From: Acanthococcus lagerstroemiae | Lineage: Eukaryota > Arthropoda > Insecta > Hemiptera > Eriococcidae | Assembly: GCA_031841125.1 (NCBI GenBank) | Contig: CM063114.1 | Location: forward strand, 30,139,266-30,203,265 | Length of the DNA: 64,000 bases | Reading direction: 5' to 3' | In this document: piece by piece, positions 22,521 through 33,058 of the stretch | How the letters are laid out: each line of letters begins with the position of its first letter | Position numbering within the stretch: position 1 is the first letter of the stretch | Made by a program: the position numbers and the translations under genes | Notes under the pieces: model-generated | Seen by the model: only the letters and a program-made list of their open reading frames with translations | What the model was told of the DNA's origin: nothing | The model's database searches: none

Positions 22521-22806
22521 AGCCAATGGAAGATAAACACAAACCACTGACGTCACCAATATTGCGTCGCGCAGAACTATTTTTTCCATTGTATAAGGCT
22601 CGGCTGCGCTGACCCTAGAGCCAATGGAAGACAAACACAAACCACTGACGTCACGCGTCGTGTAGAACTATTTTTCCATTGCATGTATAAGGCTCGGCTG
22701 CGCCGACCCTAGAGCCAATGGAAGACAAATACAAACCACTGACGTCACGCGTCGTGTAGAACTATTTTTCCATTGCATGTATAAGGCTCGGCTGCGCCGA
22801 CCCTAA
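22521..22806 (+). repeat. Three tandem copies of a CCAAT/CRE/TATA-like module
   Basis: Units at 22521-22618 (98 bp), 22619-22712 (94 bp) and 22713-22806 (94 bp). In each, the order is AGCCAATGGA, then the full CRE palindrome TGACGTCA, then TTTTCCATTG (inverted partner of CAATGGAA), then GTATAAGGCTCGGCTGCG. Units 2 and 3 are almost identical. It could be a triplicated promoter-like segment or a tandem of small hairpin elements. Confidence 0.9.
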
Positions 22807-22910
22807 AAAGAAAGAGGGTAGACCTAAAATGCGCAGGAGAGATGAAATAGAGAGGTACAGCGGACTAGCGTGGAGGGAGAGACGCCACGGTTCGCAGCAG
22901 ATGAGCTAGG
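22806..22910 (+). pseudogene. LINE C-terminal relic
   Basis: The + frame gives GRPKMRRRDEIERYSGLAW, which matches the GRP..RW.DEI....G..W block found at the C-terminus of RTE-like polymerases (compare 14214-15108 and 59609-59857). It then runs out of frame. Very short and only a relic. Confidence 0.55.
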
Positions 22911-23074
22911 ATTGGGGGGACTCATGCTCGAAAGATGGGTAAATTTACCATGAATTATGTTGAAATTTATGAGATAAACAATCAATATAAATGTATATGT
23001 AAATTGGTCGCTAGGTGGCCAAGGGGTGCGAAAAGGAAAATTTAGATAGGTATGCTTCGAATTTGAACACAAAT

Positions 23075-23500
23075 ACTTTCAAGTTTTTTTTTCTTGGTAC
23101 AGAAAAGTCAACTTATAATAATATGTAGAAATACTGCTTAGTAATCCCACCTCCTCATGTACTCAAAAATATGCCAGTTTCTATAATGCTTAAGGCGATG
23201 TAAAAGGATACATCTTACAACAATATCCATTGTTTATATTAGACTTACCATATGGTCCTCCGGGTCGAATAATTGAAGTGAAGGTCACTGACACCTGAGT
23301 ACACTGATCCATAGGTCATCAAGGCTATCACATCTTGTTATCTTTCAATTAGTGGACCACTATCGATGTTGTCATACTCACACACATACGGAGCTTGTAT
23401 CTACTACAAATACAACGTCGAAACACTGAAACAAATTAAAAAGCTCATTCAACAATACTGGCCAACCTGATCATGTGAATATTTAAACATGCTACAATAG
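23075..23500. repeat. Dispersed repeat B, copy 1
   Basis: About 430 bp homologous to 63550-63980 in the same orientation, diverged but colinear (CACTGATCCA...GTCATCAAGGCT, GAAACACTGAAACAAATT). On the - strand both copies show TTTGTTTCAG (acceptor-like, about 23431-23440 here) and further down CATATGGTAAGT (donor-like), as if they were paralogous exons. A SINE lies immediately after this copy. Confidence 0.7.
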
Positions 23501-23502
23501 GT

Positions 23503-23955
23503 CGCTGAGAGGTCTAGTGGTAAAGTACCCTGTTACGCAATCCTTGCGTCTCGGCCTCAACGTTGAAAAGCTACTGATATTCGAATACCCCCACTAACAT
23601 CCTAGCGAACACAGCGACTACAGTATCAGTCGAGGTGGAAAGATAGCACTTCCTGTAACCCCAGCCAGTTCAAACGAGCAAGACATTACAATCGCAGGGC
23701 GGGCATGTTACCATCAGATCAGAAAGATTGGTACTGTGCGTGTGTATGTCGTGAACCGCTTACTGAACATTTTAAAATACGTGGCTAGTAGGCGAACTGC
23801 GGCTTTGCACTCTTCGGCATACAGAAGGAAGACCAAAACGCAACAAACTGTAGGGAAAGCAACGGCAAACTCCCCTAACTAACACTGCCCAGAATAGTCG
23901 AGCATCAGAAACCGCGATCGCCAACGTCCAGCATTGAATATAACACCTGAAGAAG
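23503..23955 (+). mobile_element. tRNA-derived SINE, full-length but decayed
   Basis: Starts GTCGCTGAGAGGTCTAGTGG, a decayed tRNA-like head. The body shares CCACTAACATCCT, GCGACTACAGTATCA, TGTAACCCC.GCCAGTTC, AGATCAGAAAGAT and CAACGGCAAACT with the copies at 38489 and 45150. It ends in a short (GAA)n tail. Confidence 0.85.
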
Positions 23956-23959
23956 AATA

Positions 23960-25130
23960 ATATGCATAATTTATGTAAATGTATGATCTGGGTATTTACA
24001 AATACGAATGAAGAATTAGTCGAGATGCTAAATGAAATTAACTATTGCGGTGGGGATACAGGAATAACAATGAACACGAGATTGTTGCTGGTGAGGGCAC
24101 CGAACGGATGAGGTCAGAATTTTCACGTGATTACTAAAAAGTAAAATCTATGATAAGATAAAATGAAGACGAGTATTACTCATAATTCGAATAATGTCAT
24201 TAACTTATTAAATCATGACTTCTTTACTGATAAAATGAGACATAAACTCCATCTGTACCTTTGAAAATGCTCTTCAATATATGTTTGCAAACAGTGCCAG
24301 TGAAGTTATTTCTTATGACTCTGATTTTGAGTTTGACCTAATGGATCAAGGTGAAAAGACTTCTGAAAAAGAGGTGGAAGCTGTGTGAATTTTGAAAGAT
24401 GTTGAAAGCCTAGTAGAGTGCAGGCGGTTCCAGAGCAGATTTACCAACTATACAAGCGCGTGCAAAATATTCTCTCAAATCAATCAGAATAATACGTCCA
24501 CTTTTTGCCCCAACAGTGTTTCCTTTTTGCCCCTGGGTGGTTCATTTTCAGCCCCATAAATTTTACCTTCTTCAGTTATTGACTGGTTAAAACTTATCAG
24601 TTTTTGAGAGCACTCAAAGAAAGCTCATTCTTTTTGTCACTCAAAAATGTAAAAAACAATCAAGAAATAATCATTACATCGTAAGCAATCTCCTTTTCAT
24701 TTTTTCAAATTGCAAGACCATTTTTCCCTAAAAAAGGGAAGTTTTACGCTAATTTTTATTTTCTTTAATTCTAAATGAGAATAGGTCAGATTATTTCTCA
24801 CAATATCATAGAAGAAGGATTTCCCTACACATTGTCGTTCAAAATTGCTTTTGAACAGTTTCTAAAGAAAGCTGGACTATGCTCACTTATTACCCTGAGA
24901 ATTGGGTGTTCACGTTTTGTCCCAAGGGACCCTATACCTGCCGATTTTATAAATTTGGTAAAAATGTATTGCTTGTTTCATAAAATCAGCAGAACCTGCC
25001 AATTTGATGGATTCGGCGCTACACATATATAGGTATACATAAATAAAAGGAATATTTTGCCATTTACATATTTATTTGAACTGGCATGTAGGAAGTATAT
25101 GTACAAAATAGGATTACTTCATTCAAATAA
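23960..25130. other. Intergenic, no feature recognised
   Basis: Short frames only. A little open frame at 24775-25032 has no known domain. Confidence 0.35.
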
Positions 25131-25134
25131 AATT

Positions 25135-25370
25135 GTCGATCAGTTTACTCGAGTAAAGATTTCGATTATTGTCATCGGTTAAAATCATCGATTATACTAA
25201 TTGATTAAAATCGTCGATTATTTTAATCGAATAAAATTGTTGATTATTTCAATCGAATAAAATTGTTAATTATTTTAATCGATTAAACAATTGGTCAATT
25301 TTCAATTAATGATTGAATCGATTAATTTTGGAATAACTGATCAATCGATTATTTTTTTAATAATCGACAG
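25135..25370. repeat. Degenerate tandem array of TTTTAATCGATTA-type units
   Basis: About 26-bp imperfect units of the form CGATTATTTTAATCGAATAAAATTGT repeat five or more times, rich in the palindrome ATCGAT and homeodomain-like TAATCGATTA. (The unit is described by its key words CGATTATT, TTAATCGA and AAAATTGT.). Confidence 0.75.
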
Positions 25371-25374
25371 CACT

Positions 25375-25900
25375 AGAAAAACCAGATGGGGACACGACAT
25401 TCATAAATTTCTAGCTACAAGAAACTACAGAATAATTGTAGAAAATAGAAATGAACGGGATCGCCTACAGGAGACCTTCACCCTATATGGGCCACGGAGT
25501 ACCGACATCATCGCGTGAGTCTACTCCCAAGAAGGTATTTAAGATTTAAGATGATCTGGGTAAATAAAGCTTACTACTACCCGCGTTCACGTGTGGGGAA
25601 TTCGACCTGTAGGTTTTGATTGTCGGTGAAGTCACAGCGGTAGAGTGACGGTACTCTGAGACTCTAAGAATCTGCATTTTACAGGAGTATTCGTACAGCC
25701 ATTGTTTCGGCCAAAGGTATACGTATATATCGAGCGTTTTTCTCGTTTTTGGAGCCGAGAAATTCTGTTCATACCAGTTTTATAAGTCGCGCCGAATCAA
25801 AAATATCAAATCTTATACCTACCTATACCACCTACATAGTTTCCACATGCAACCGTCGTGAATGTTCCTGAACTTCCGATTTACCGCAATTTACACACAA
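25375..25900. other. Upstream region of transporter 3
   Basis: Presumably contains the 5'UTR intron and perhaps the first exon of transporter 3. The donor could not be placed; AAGAAGGTATTT near 25530 is one possibility. Confidence 0.35.
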
Positions 25901-25976
25901 GCTATGTTTTGTTTGTTGCAGAATTACAACGTCGGTGGAGAATGGAAATCATTAGTAGATCGTGAATACGATAACC
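25901..25976 (+). promoter_or_regulatory. 3' splice acceptor, uORF and 5'UTR of transporter 3
   Basis: GTTTTGTTTGTTGCAG is a strong acceptor ending at AG 25920-25921. The 55-nt leader holds ATG 25942-25944 opening a seven-codon uORF that stops at TGA 25963-25965, 11 nt before the main ATG. Confidence 0.75.
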
Positions 25977-27341
25977 ATGCTCGAGCTGAAACCAAAAGAT
26001 CCGATTATATTCACCATCTCGAACGACTGCCCGGAGGATAACCCGAAGCAAAATTGCAAATGCGACACGCAATACGAACCGTACCTTTTTGGTAACACCG
26101 AAAACCCAATCGACTACTGGGAGGCTGTTGTCCACTTGGTGCGATCCACTATTGGTACCGGCATTTTAGTGCTGCCATTTGCCTTCAAAAATGTCGGCTA
26201 TGTCATCGGTATTGTCGGATCCATTTGTATCGGAATTCTGTACATGAACACCGTTCACGCGCTACTCTTTACCGAATATGAATTATGCAAACGACTAAAA
26301 AAGCGCAATCTCACTTTCGTCGGCGTAGTACAGGAGACGTTCGAAAACGGACCTAAATGCCTGAAGAGATTAGGACCTTATTTTAAATATTTGATGTATT
26401 TCTACTACGGAGTTCCGACGGGGAACGCCATCTACCTTATCATAATTGCCACCAATATGAAAGGTATTTACGATAGTTACTTCGAAAACACGATTGATCT
26501 CCAATGCTCCATTTCCGTCATCGTGTTCCCAGTCACCTTCCTGTGTCTGATTCCAAAACTCAAGTTTCTAGTCCCGCTGTCAACACTGACGAACGTGTTC
26601 ACCATGGTAAACGTGGGTATTATTCTGTTCTACTCGATGAACCTGAATCAGATGAGGCAGGATGTGAGACCTATTGAAAATGTGCAATTCATTCCGCAGT
26701 TCTTTGCCATGGTACTGCAATCCTTGTACGCGACTGGTATCATACTTCCATTGAAAAACGACATGAAAAATCCTAAGAACTTCGCAAGCACTTTCGGTGT
26801 GATGAATGTGGCCTTCTCAGCTTTAATAGTTTTATACACCACATTCGGTCTAGTCGGGTACCTGAACTATGGAGGGGATGTCAGAGACAACATACTCTCT
26901 AACTTACCCTCCGGCCAGCTGATCACCATAACTGTGTATGTTCTGTACTCGCTGGCACTGAGCGTGACATACACACTGCTCTTCTACGTTTACTTTGACA
27001 CAATCCGGACTAATATCTTGAAGGACATCATATCGGATACCAAATTTCAGAAGATCAGCGAGTACGGGTTACGAGTCGGCTTGAATGTAATGGCATATAT
27101 AATGGCAGTCGCTATACCAAACTTCGCACTCTTCACGTCTATTGTAGGCACCATCGGTATAATTCTAGAAATCGCCTTGCCAGCGCTACTACAGACAGTT
27201 TTGCTATTCACGAGTAATTACAGCAACGCGATAGTGTACAAAAATACGTTTAAGAACTCTTTGATTATATTTTTAGCTTTGTCCATGTTCACGATGAGTT
27301 TGAGGAGTTGCGTGTACGACATATTTAGATTGTATAGTTGA
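25977..27341 (+). CDS. Proton-coupled amino acid transporter-like protein 3 (SLC36/AAAP family)
   Basis: 454 aa from ATG 25977 (ACCATGC); the frame is open further up but only to a GTG, which a eukaryote would not use. Intronless. About 11 TM segments; TM1 about 48-70 with IGTGIL (GTG 60-62); EYELCKRLKKRNLTF after TM2. In TM6 Tyr251 replaces the family Glu and Lys260 replaces Glu of PLEN. The cysteine-containing N-terminus (CKCD near 27-30) is not shared with the paralogues. It reads as intermediate between the 1/2 pair and the 4/5 pair. GC content and CG density are higher here than in copies 1 and 2. Function inferred from family: proton-linked amino acid transport; substrate unknown. Confidence 0.95.
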   Translation: MLELKPKDPIIFTISNDCPEDNPKQNCKCDTQYEPYLFGNTENPIDYWEAVVHLVRSTIGTGILVLPFAFKNVGYVIGIVGSICIGILYMNTVHALLFTEYELCKRLKKRNLTFVGVVQETFENGPKCLKRLGPYFKYLMYFYYGVPTGNAIYLIIIATNMKGIYDSYFENTIDLQCSISVIVFPVTFLCLIPKLKFLVPLSTLTNVFTMVNVGIILFYSMNLNQMRQDVRPIENVQFIPQFFAMVLQSLYATGIILPLKNDMKNPKNFASTFGVMNVAFSALIVLYTTFGLVGYLNYGGDVRDNILSNLPSGQLITITVYVLYSLALSVTYTLLFYVYFDTIRTNILKDIISDTKFQKISEYGLRVGLNVMAYIMAVAIPNFALFTSIVGTIGIILEIALPALLQTVLLFTSNYSNAIVYKNTFKNSLIIFLALSMFTMSLRSCVYDIFRLYS

Positions 27342-27420
27342 TACAGTTGCATGTAATCGATACTCGCACTCGTTTTATTTTTGTCAATTCTCTTTATTAA
27401 TTGTGTGAATTGATGCATAA

Positions 27421-27426
27421 AATAAA
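27421..27426 (+). terminator. Poly(A) signal of transporter 3
   Basis: AATAAA 80 nt after the stop codon. Confidence 0.65.
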
Positions 27427-28950
27427 ATCGAGAACGTTTCAGTTTGATTTACCATGAGTACTGGGGTTGGTTATGGGCCGTGACATCAGAGGGCAGTACC
27501 ATCTTGCCCTCTTCGAGTTGGACAAAAGAGATTGTAAAAATGAGAACTTGCTCACATGAAACGGTATGTGACCGGGAGCAGAAACTGGACGCCCTATTTC
27601 CCTTCAAACCAAAGGAAAAAGACAATGCTTATTTTCTTCTGAAAAAACTGCAATTACCGAAAGAATTGAGGGGATTGTTAGAAAAAGGGATATATTAGTT
27701 AGCAATATGGCTGCAACGTTGAGTAAATTAGGCTTAAAGTTCAACAAAAATATCACATATCTGCGGGTCGCAGGGAAATTAAGCATACAAATATGTGATT
27801 TCAAATACTTATATATTGACCTTGAACAGTGCTCCATTACTCTCCCTGCGGCCTCATTAGTTTCAAGGTTACATTAACACTTCTTGGCTACTCAAAATTT
27901 CGTTTAACCTAGTCATTCCATGAATAGTGCAGCCAACCTAGTATTCAAGGAGGGGTAGAGGTCTACTGTCTACCAAGTGTTAAAATTAGAAAACCCATTA
28001 TTTGACGAAATCGCAAAGGTCCAGACCACTGCATTTCATTGCATGTATTTTTATATTAATTTGTACCCTTGACCCCACAGCTTACTTACCCATTAATTTT
28101 GTAAATAGGTTATTTTACTGTCTTAACGCCTGAGCGGATCAACACTATAAACCCAGAAAGATGTTGAATTTTGAAGTGATGAAGTCTAGTTTCTTAACGG
28201 GTCAAATAAATATTGCCCCGTCAACGGAGGGCCAGTAAAAAGGCTATTATTATGGATACTAGGAGAACATATTGAACAAACTACAAACTATAGCGACATA
28301 CGCTTGAAATAGTTTTTTTTTTTTCTTTTTGTTGCTAATTATTCCATCAAATTTTTCATCTGGCCCCAAATTGAGCCCACAAAATTCAAGTTCCATGATA
28401 GAAGTAACAACCTCACAATTTTCATGTGGACTGACCTGGCAAATCAGAGTATATTAATGTACTTCATGGGCAAGTTTGAGTCAAGTAAAATACAAATATT
28501 TTGAGAAAATCTGTACTTTCTCGCCCTTTTCGCGAAGTCAAAAGAAAAATTGTAACGAGAAAAATGAACTCGGCTAAAAAATTAGAAGTTGCTATATTAA
28601 AATAGTTTTTCTTCTTACTAGTTTCGAATACTGCACCAAATTTTCAATCGAGAACAATCTCGAGCCTCCTCCCCCTTCAAATTCTGACTGTCATGGTAAT
28701 TATTTTACAATTTTCACATGAATTACCGTCAGAAACATCATTATGAATAGGAGGTTGGAAAGACTATGGAAAAATAACATAAATAGTTAGATGGGAAAGA
28801 TTCTAAATTTTTTGGGAGGTAGTACAGTGACAGTGGATTGATTATTCCTACTAATTTAATATTGACTGGTACGATTTGGGAACTGGTGGTACGATTTAGA
28901 CAACTAGGTTTCTAAATCATATACCGTTTGAAGGCCTCGGCGCGAACTTC
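27427..28950. other. Intergenic, no feature recognised
   Basis: Short frames only. A small hairpin (AGAGGGCAG / TTGCCCTCTT) lies at about 27489-27515. Confidence 0.35.
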
Positions 28951-28955
28951 AATAG

Positions 28956-29852
28956 TACCAAGGGCAGATCGGGGTCCAAATGTCACAGGGGTGAATGTCA
29001 CGAAGTCTGCATCTCATTCGGTGATTAACGCTGTCTGGTGATGAGATCGAAGTGCATTGGAGGACTCTTATCATGAGATATCCGCGCTCGAAGTGTCTAC
29101 ATAATAAAAGTTTAGCAAAAGTAAAATTTCCAGTGTTTCGAATGTTTCTTCTACGTCGGTCCATTGAGCTACTTATAACAAATTCAGTAAGTAGCTTAAT
29201 CTACATTGAACGCGCATACCTATTTTAGTCTATTTTGCAACAAAGCGTTACTATTTACATAGTTTATTGACAAAATCTTTTCAAATTGGCAGGAGTGAAA
29301 TGTCAAAAATTTTGTGGGTCGAAATGTCACCATATGAAATACTTATTATTTGCTTAAATATTACTAATTCATAAGTACACGAAGCACGTACAGATTATGT
29401 TCATTCTAATTTTTCCGAAATGATTGAAGCGACACCAATTCCGATAAATAATATTTATGTTTGGAATAAATGAAATGTTCATTTTTCATCTCAATATTCA
29501 TAGGCGCAACCAGGAGAGAGACTATAGCCTCCCCCCAAAGCCCTGAGCATTTTTTAAATCGTTATTTCAGTTTTAAGCTTTTTCCCATTTGAATAACCCG
29601 TGACACTTCACTCCACTGTCTGTGACATTTCACCCCGCGCTGAGTCGAAAAGATGTCACAAAAAATCTGTTTTCACAAAAAAAAATTATTAGGTACACAT
29701 TTAGTATTGTACTTGAGGTTTTTAAAAAAGCACGTATGTGCTAGAAGGTTGTAGCTTCTTCTAGATAAAAAATTAAAATTTTAAGTTAATTAGTTCGGCT
29801 GCAAAAAAATTCCGAATACAGATTGTGACACTTGAACCCGGTCTCCCCTACA
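28956..29852. mobile_element. Unclassified TIR element with TGTCAC motif repeats
   Basis: Left end AAGGGCAGATCGGGGTCC then AAATGTCACA pairs with right end TGTGACACTTGAACC then CGGTCTCCCCT (inverted, about 80% by eye). The interior repeats AATGTCAC / GTGACA(T/C)TTCAC words about eight times near both ends, like subterminal transposase sites. No long frame; superfamily unknown. Confidence 0.65.
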
Positions 29853-31010
29853 CTTTTCGAGTTAAGAATTTTATTTTTACTTTAAAGATGCGCAAAAGTC
29901 CAAAGTACATGCTAGCAGAGAAAAATTCTTAAAAATTCGTTTGCAAACCGGCAGGTTAAAAAAATTGAAAAGTGGTACGATTTGGGCAACCTTCCATTAA
30001 ATTGACCAGAAAATTGAAAAACTGTCAATATAAAGGTTATTTTAGTTACTTATTATGATTATTCTATCAATTTTTTCTTTCATCCGACTCCGATTTGAGT
30101 TTCCAAAATTCAAATTTCTCACAGGAAGTATAGGGGAATGGCACTTTGGCTTTGTTTACATATTGTGCCCCCAAGTTTGATGAAATTGATAAAAATGACT
30201 GAATAATTTTGCCATTTTTTTAGGTTAAACCAAGTTTTTGACAATCGGTGGTGAAAATTTGACTATTATTCCTAAATTTAATTAGAAATAACGTAAATCC
30301 GAAATACATAATCCAAAATGTTGAGCTACACTTACTAGTATAGTCAATTTTCAAATTGTAATAATAATTCGCGGGAGAATGTTCAAAATTATACGGAAGT
30401 TGCTTTATAAAAATATAAATACCGTTTCCTACAAGTTTCACTCTTATCATTTTTCACGTAATTCCACTTACTTTCAAGAAATTTCGACATATCTTTCCCC
30501 CAATATTGATAACGAGCGTTCTGGTGACGCCATGTGTCACTGCCTTATAGCATAGATTGTAACTCTGCAGATAGCGCTTAATGAAAAATGAGAATGCAAT
30601 TTCAAAATTAGCAACCATGAAAATAACTTTCAACTTCTTAAATTATAAATTTCAATTATCCTGAGTTTTTGTAAGGATTCTCTCTGAAAAGTATTTTACC
30701 CCCTTTTTTCGTACATGAATTTCAATTCATATCACGGCTTGTGTGAAGACTAGCGCCATTTTAAGGCACGATATTTTCATTTTTATACCTAAATCCAACA
30801 TCTCCACCTGATAGTACAATAGAATGTTCGGATTCAGCGAAACAAAATACAAAAAATTTCGATAGGTTATTCGATATCTTTTCTTTAACACGAGAAAATT
30901 TGGTGCACCCTATCTCCAATTTGGAAAATAATAAATTTTGTAACCCCCTCCCCCCCCAAAAAAAAATGTAAAAAAATAAATTACACCAAAAAGTACGATA
31001 CCGGCAACTG
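29853..31010. other. Intergenic, no feature recognised
   Basis: AT-rich. GTGGTACGATTTGGG at about 29971 echoes 28865-28900, outside the preceding element on both sides. A C-run followed by an A-run lies near 30945-30966. Confidence 0.35.
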
Positions 31011-31011
31011 G

Positions 31012-31077
31012 GGTAATATCGGCCACTCGTGTTAATATCGGCCACTAGTGTTAATATCGACCACTCATGACTTGTTG
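31012..31077. repeat. 19-bp tandem repeat, about 3 copies
   Basis: TAATATCGGCCACTCGTGT repeats with one to three changes per copy. Confidence 0.8.
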
Positions 31078-31118
31078 TAGGAGTGCTAGTATCGCTGTCA
31101 GTAAAATCAACTTGGATA

Positions 31119-31221
31119 ATATTGGACACCAGTGGTAATATCGGCCACTCATGACTTGTTGTAGGAGCATTAGTTAGTAAACAAGTCATGAGTGACTGAT
31201 ATTACCACCAGTGTCCAATAT
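31119..31221. repeat. Long hairpin with 41-bp arms
   Basis: Arms 31119-31160 and 31179-31221 are inverted, perfect over CACTCATGACTTGTT / AACAAGTCATGAGTG and nearly so beyond (ATTGGACACCAGTGG side). The loop is 18 nt. The left arm contains one more TAATATCGGCCACTC unit, so the hairpin grew from the same sequence as the 19-bp repeat. Confidence 0.85.
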
Positions 31222-31224
31222 AAC

Positions 31225-31730
31225 ACTCGTTGACGGTACATCGCACCCACCAAAGGAGCCTGAAGAATTGGGGAGAAGAGAGAACGAACGAAGAAACGGA
31301 TTCACGAACTTAGCAAACCCTACGAGTACTAACAACATGAAGAACTTAAAATAAGGGGTGATAGTAATCATTAGCACCTTGTGAAGTCTCAACGGGGGAG
31401 TGAACTCAATGGAAATATTGAGTGCAGCATTGAATTGCAAAATTCATGTCAATGTTATTTTTACTAAAGTTGGTAATGAAAAAAAAAAAAAAAAAATGTC
31501 TAGTGAAACTTCCCTTGACTTCAGTCATTCCCGGATATATTTTACGAATTTTATCACAGAAGCTATTCCAGCCTGGAAATAATGAATTGGATTTATCTTT
31601 TCCTACTTAAATTTTGGTTTTTCTTCACCATAGTGGTCCATCAGTTCTCAACATTCTATTTTGTACTCAATATTCTTTTTAATTGTAAAAAATAAAAACC
31701 TATGAAAATTACTAACTTTACAGGATAAGG
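31225..31730. other. Intergenic, no feature recognised
   Basis: Nothing beyond short frames and an A run near 31479-31496. Confidence 0.35.
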
Positions 31731-31734
31731 ATCT

Positions 31735-32043
31735 CTACAGTACCTTGGTGAAAACTGAAGGATGATTCTTCAAAGAAAAGGGTAATAAGGCTAAGTATTT
31801 ACTTTGAAAAATGATTTTCCAGTCTGAAAGCTTGTGCGCGTTTGAAGATACAGAGTTAAATCTAGGAAAAATGACTCGTTTTTCAGAATAGAGTAAAGAT
31901 GGCATTTTCGCTAAAGATTTTCTTAAAATTTTTGAATTCGTTTTTTGTGGTATTGATACTAATTTTTGGATAAATAAGTGAGTGTCTTCTACTTCCGTAG
32001 TCGAGGATATTAGTGCTTTCACCATGGACAAGATGTCTGTCAT
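31735..32043 (-). CDS. Hypothetical small ORF, uncertain
   Basis: 102 codons on the - strand from ATG 32043; the frame is open 22 codons further upstream to a TAG that is part of TTTGTTTATATTTAG, itself acceptor-like. The product would be Lys/Ser-rich and soluble without a recognised domain. It might be a terminal exon of an unknown gene or chance. No paralogue or poly(A) evidence supports it. Confidence 0.18.
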   Translation of the reverse strand: MTDILSMVKALISSTTEVEDTHLFIQKLVSIPQKTNSKILRKSLAKMPSLLYSEKRVIFPRFNSVSSNAHKLSDWKIIFQSKYLALLPFSLKNHPSVFTKVL

Positions 32044-32044
32044 C

Positions 32045-33055
32045 GTGGATAAAAGTCGTCTCCTCCCTGGATTTTGATGCTGCTGCTCGGTAAACTTGCT
32101 GAATATTCCATACTAAATATAAACAAAGTATTGTAGGGGAGATGCCGCCTCAATATTCTTAATTTCTAGAGAACGACTCGGGGACTAGGCGGGTAGAAAC
32201 CAACTCATCTTTTCGATTGGCTCAATATCAAAACAGCAAGAATACTACAACCAACTAGCATCGAAATTGTAACAAAAAACACGGGGACCTTAAAGTCTTA
32301 TCAAGTCGAACTGTTATACAGCTGTTAGTATTAAAATATTTCGTCCAAGTATTCCTACTTGTTTATATTGAAAATGTCATGTATGTAGATAACCTTCGTC
32401 ATAGAATGGGTTGAAGGTATCTACCTTCCCCCAACTCAGACACTCAGCGTTTCGACGTAAAGTGACAATGGAGCGTTGTAATAGAAAAACTTTCGTCATG
32501 AACGATGTCGATGATATTCGAATATTTAACTGACGTGCTCGTACCGTTGTGAGATTTTAATTATAATTACTTAAAAACGAATTACTAGGCATTTCTTTCG
32601 TAGTGAGTCTACAGTCGGAAAAAGAAGTGTAAGTGATTTCTAAAGTATATGTAGCTTAATACCTAGTTGAAGTATAAATTCGTATGTTTATCATTTTACG
32701 CCCGATCGCTTTTAGTAACATTATTTTGAACATAAACTCACTTTGGTGTTTCGCAGCGACCTTGAAGATGGTCGAAGATAACGATGGCACTTTCGCTGAA
32801 CGCTGACATTCTTAGTTTGTGGTACGTTGATGACTTCATTTTAAGTAACAGGTAATACTTCTTTTTCGAGCTTACAACTAATATGGAATAATTTACGAAG
32901 TATGGCATTCGATCCTGAAACATAACACTCATTATTAGGCTTGACAGGGAGGTGCCTGAAATTCTGGAACACTCACCTCCAGTTACCTACGGGGGGAGGG
33001 TGTACTGAAGAGAAGAGGGTTTCCAAAAAGATTGCTATTCATCGGCTATACTATC
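32045..33055. other. Intergenic, no feature recognised
   Basis: CpG-containing unique sequence around 32440-32620; no gene seen. Confidence 0.35.
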
Positions 33056-33058
33056 TCT

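Noticed and set aside
25962..25976. GTG start for transporter 3
   Set aside because: Eukaryotic initiation at GTG is unlikely and ATG 25977 follows in frame.
30761..31189. 142-codon frame on the - strand
   Set aside because: It runs through the 19-bp repeat and half of the hairpin; open by repeat content, no known domain.
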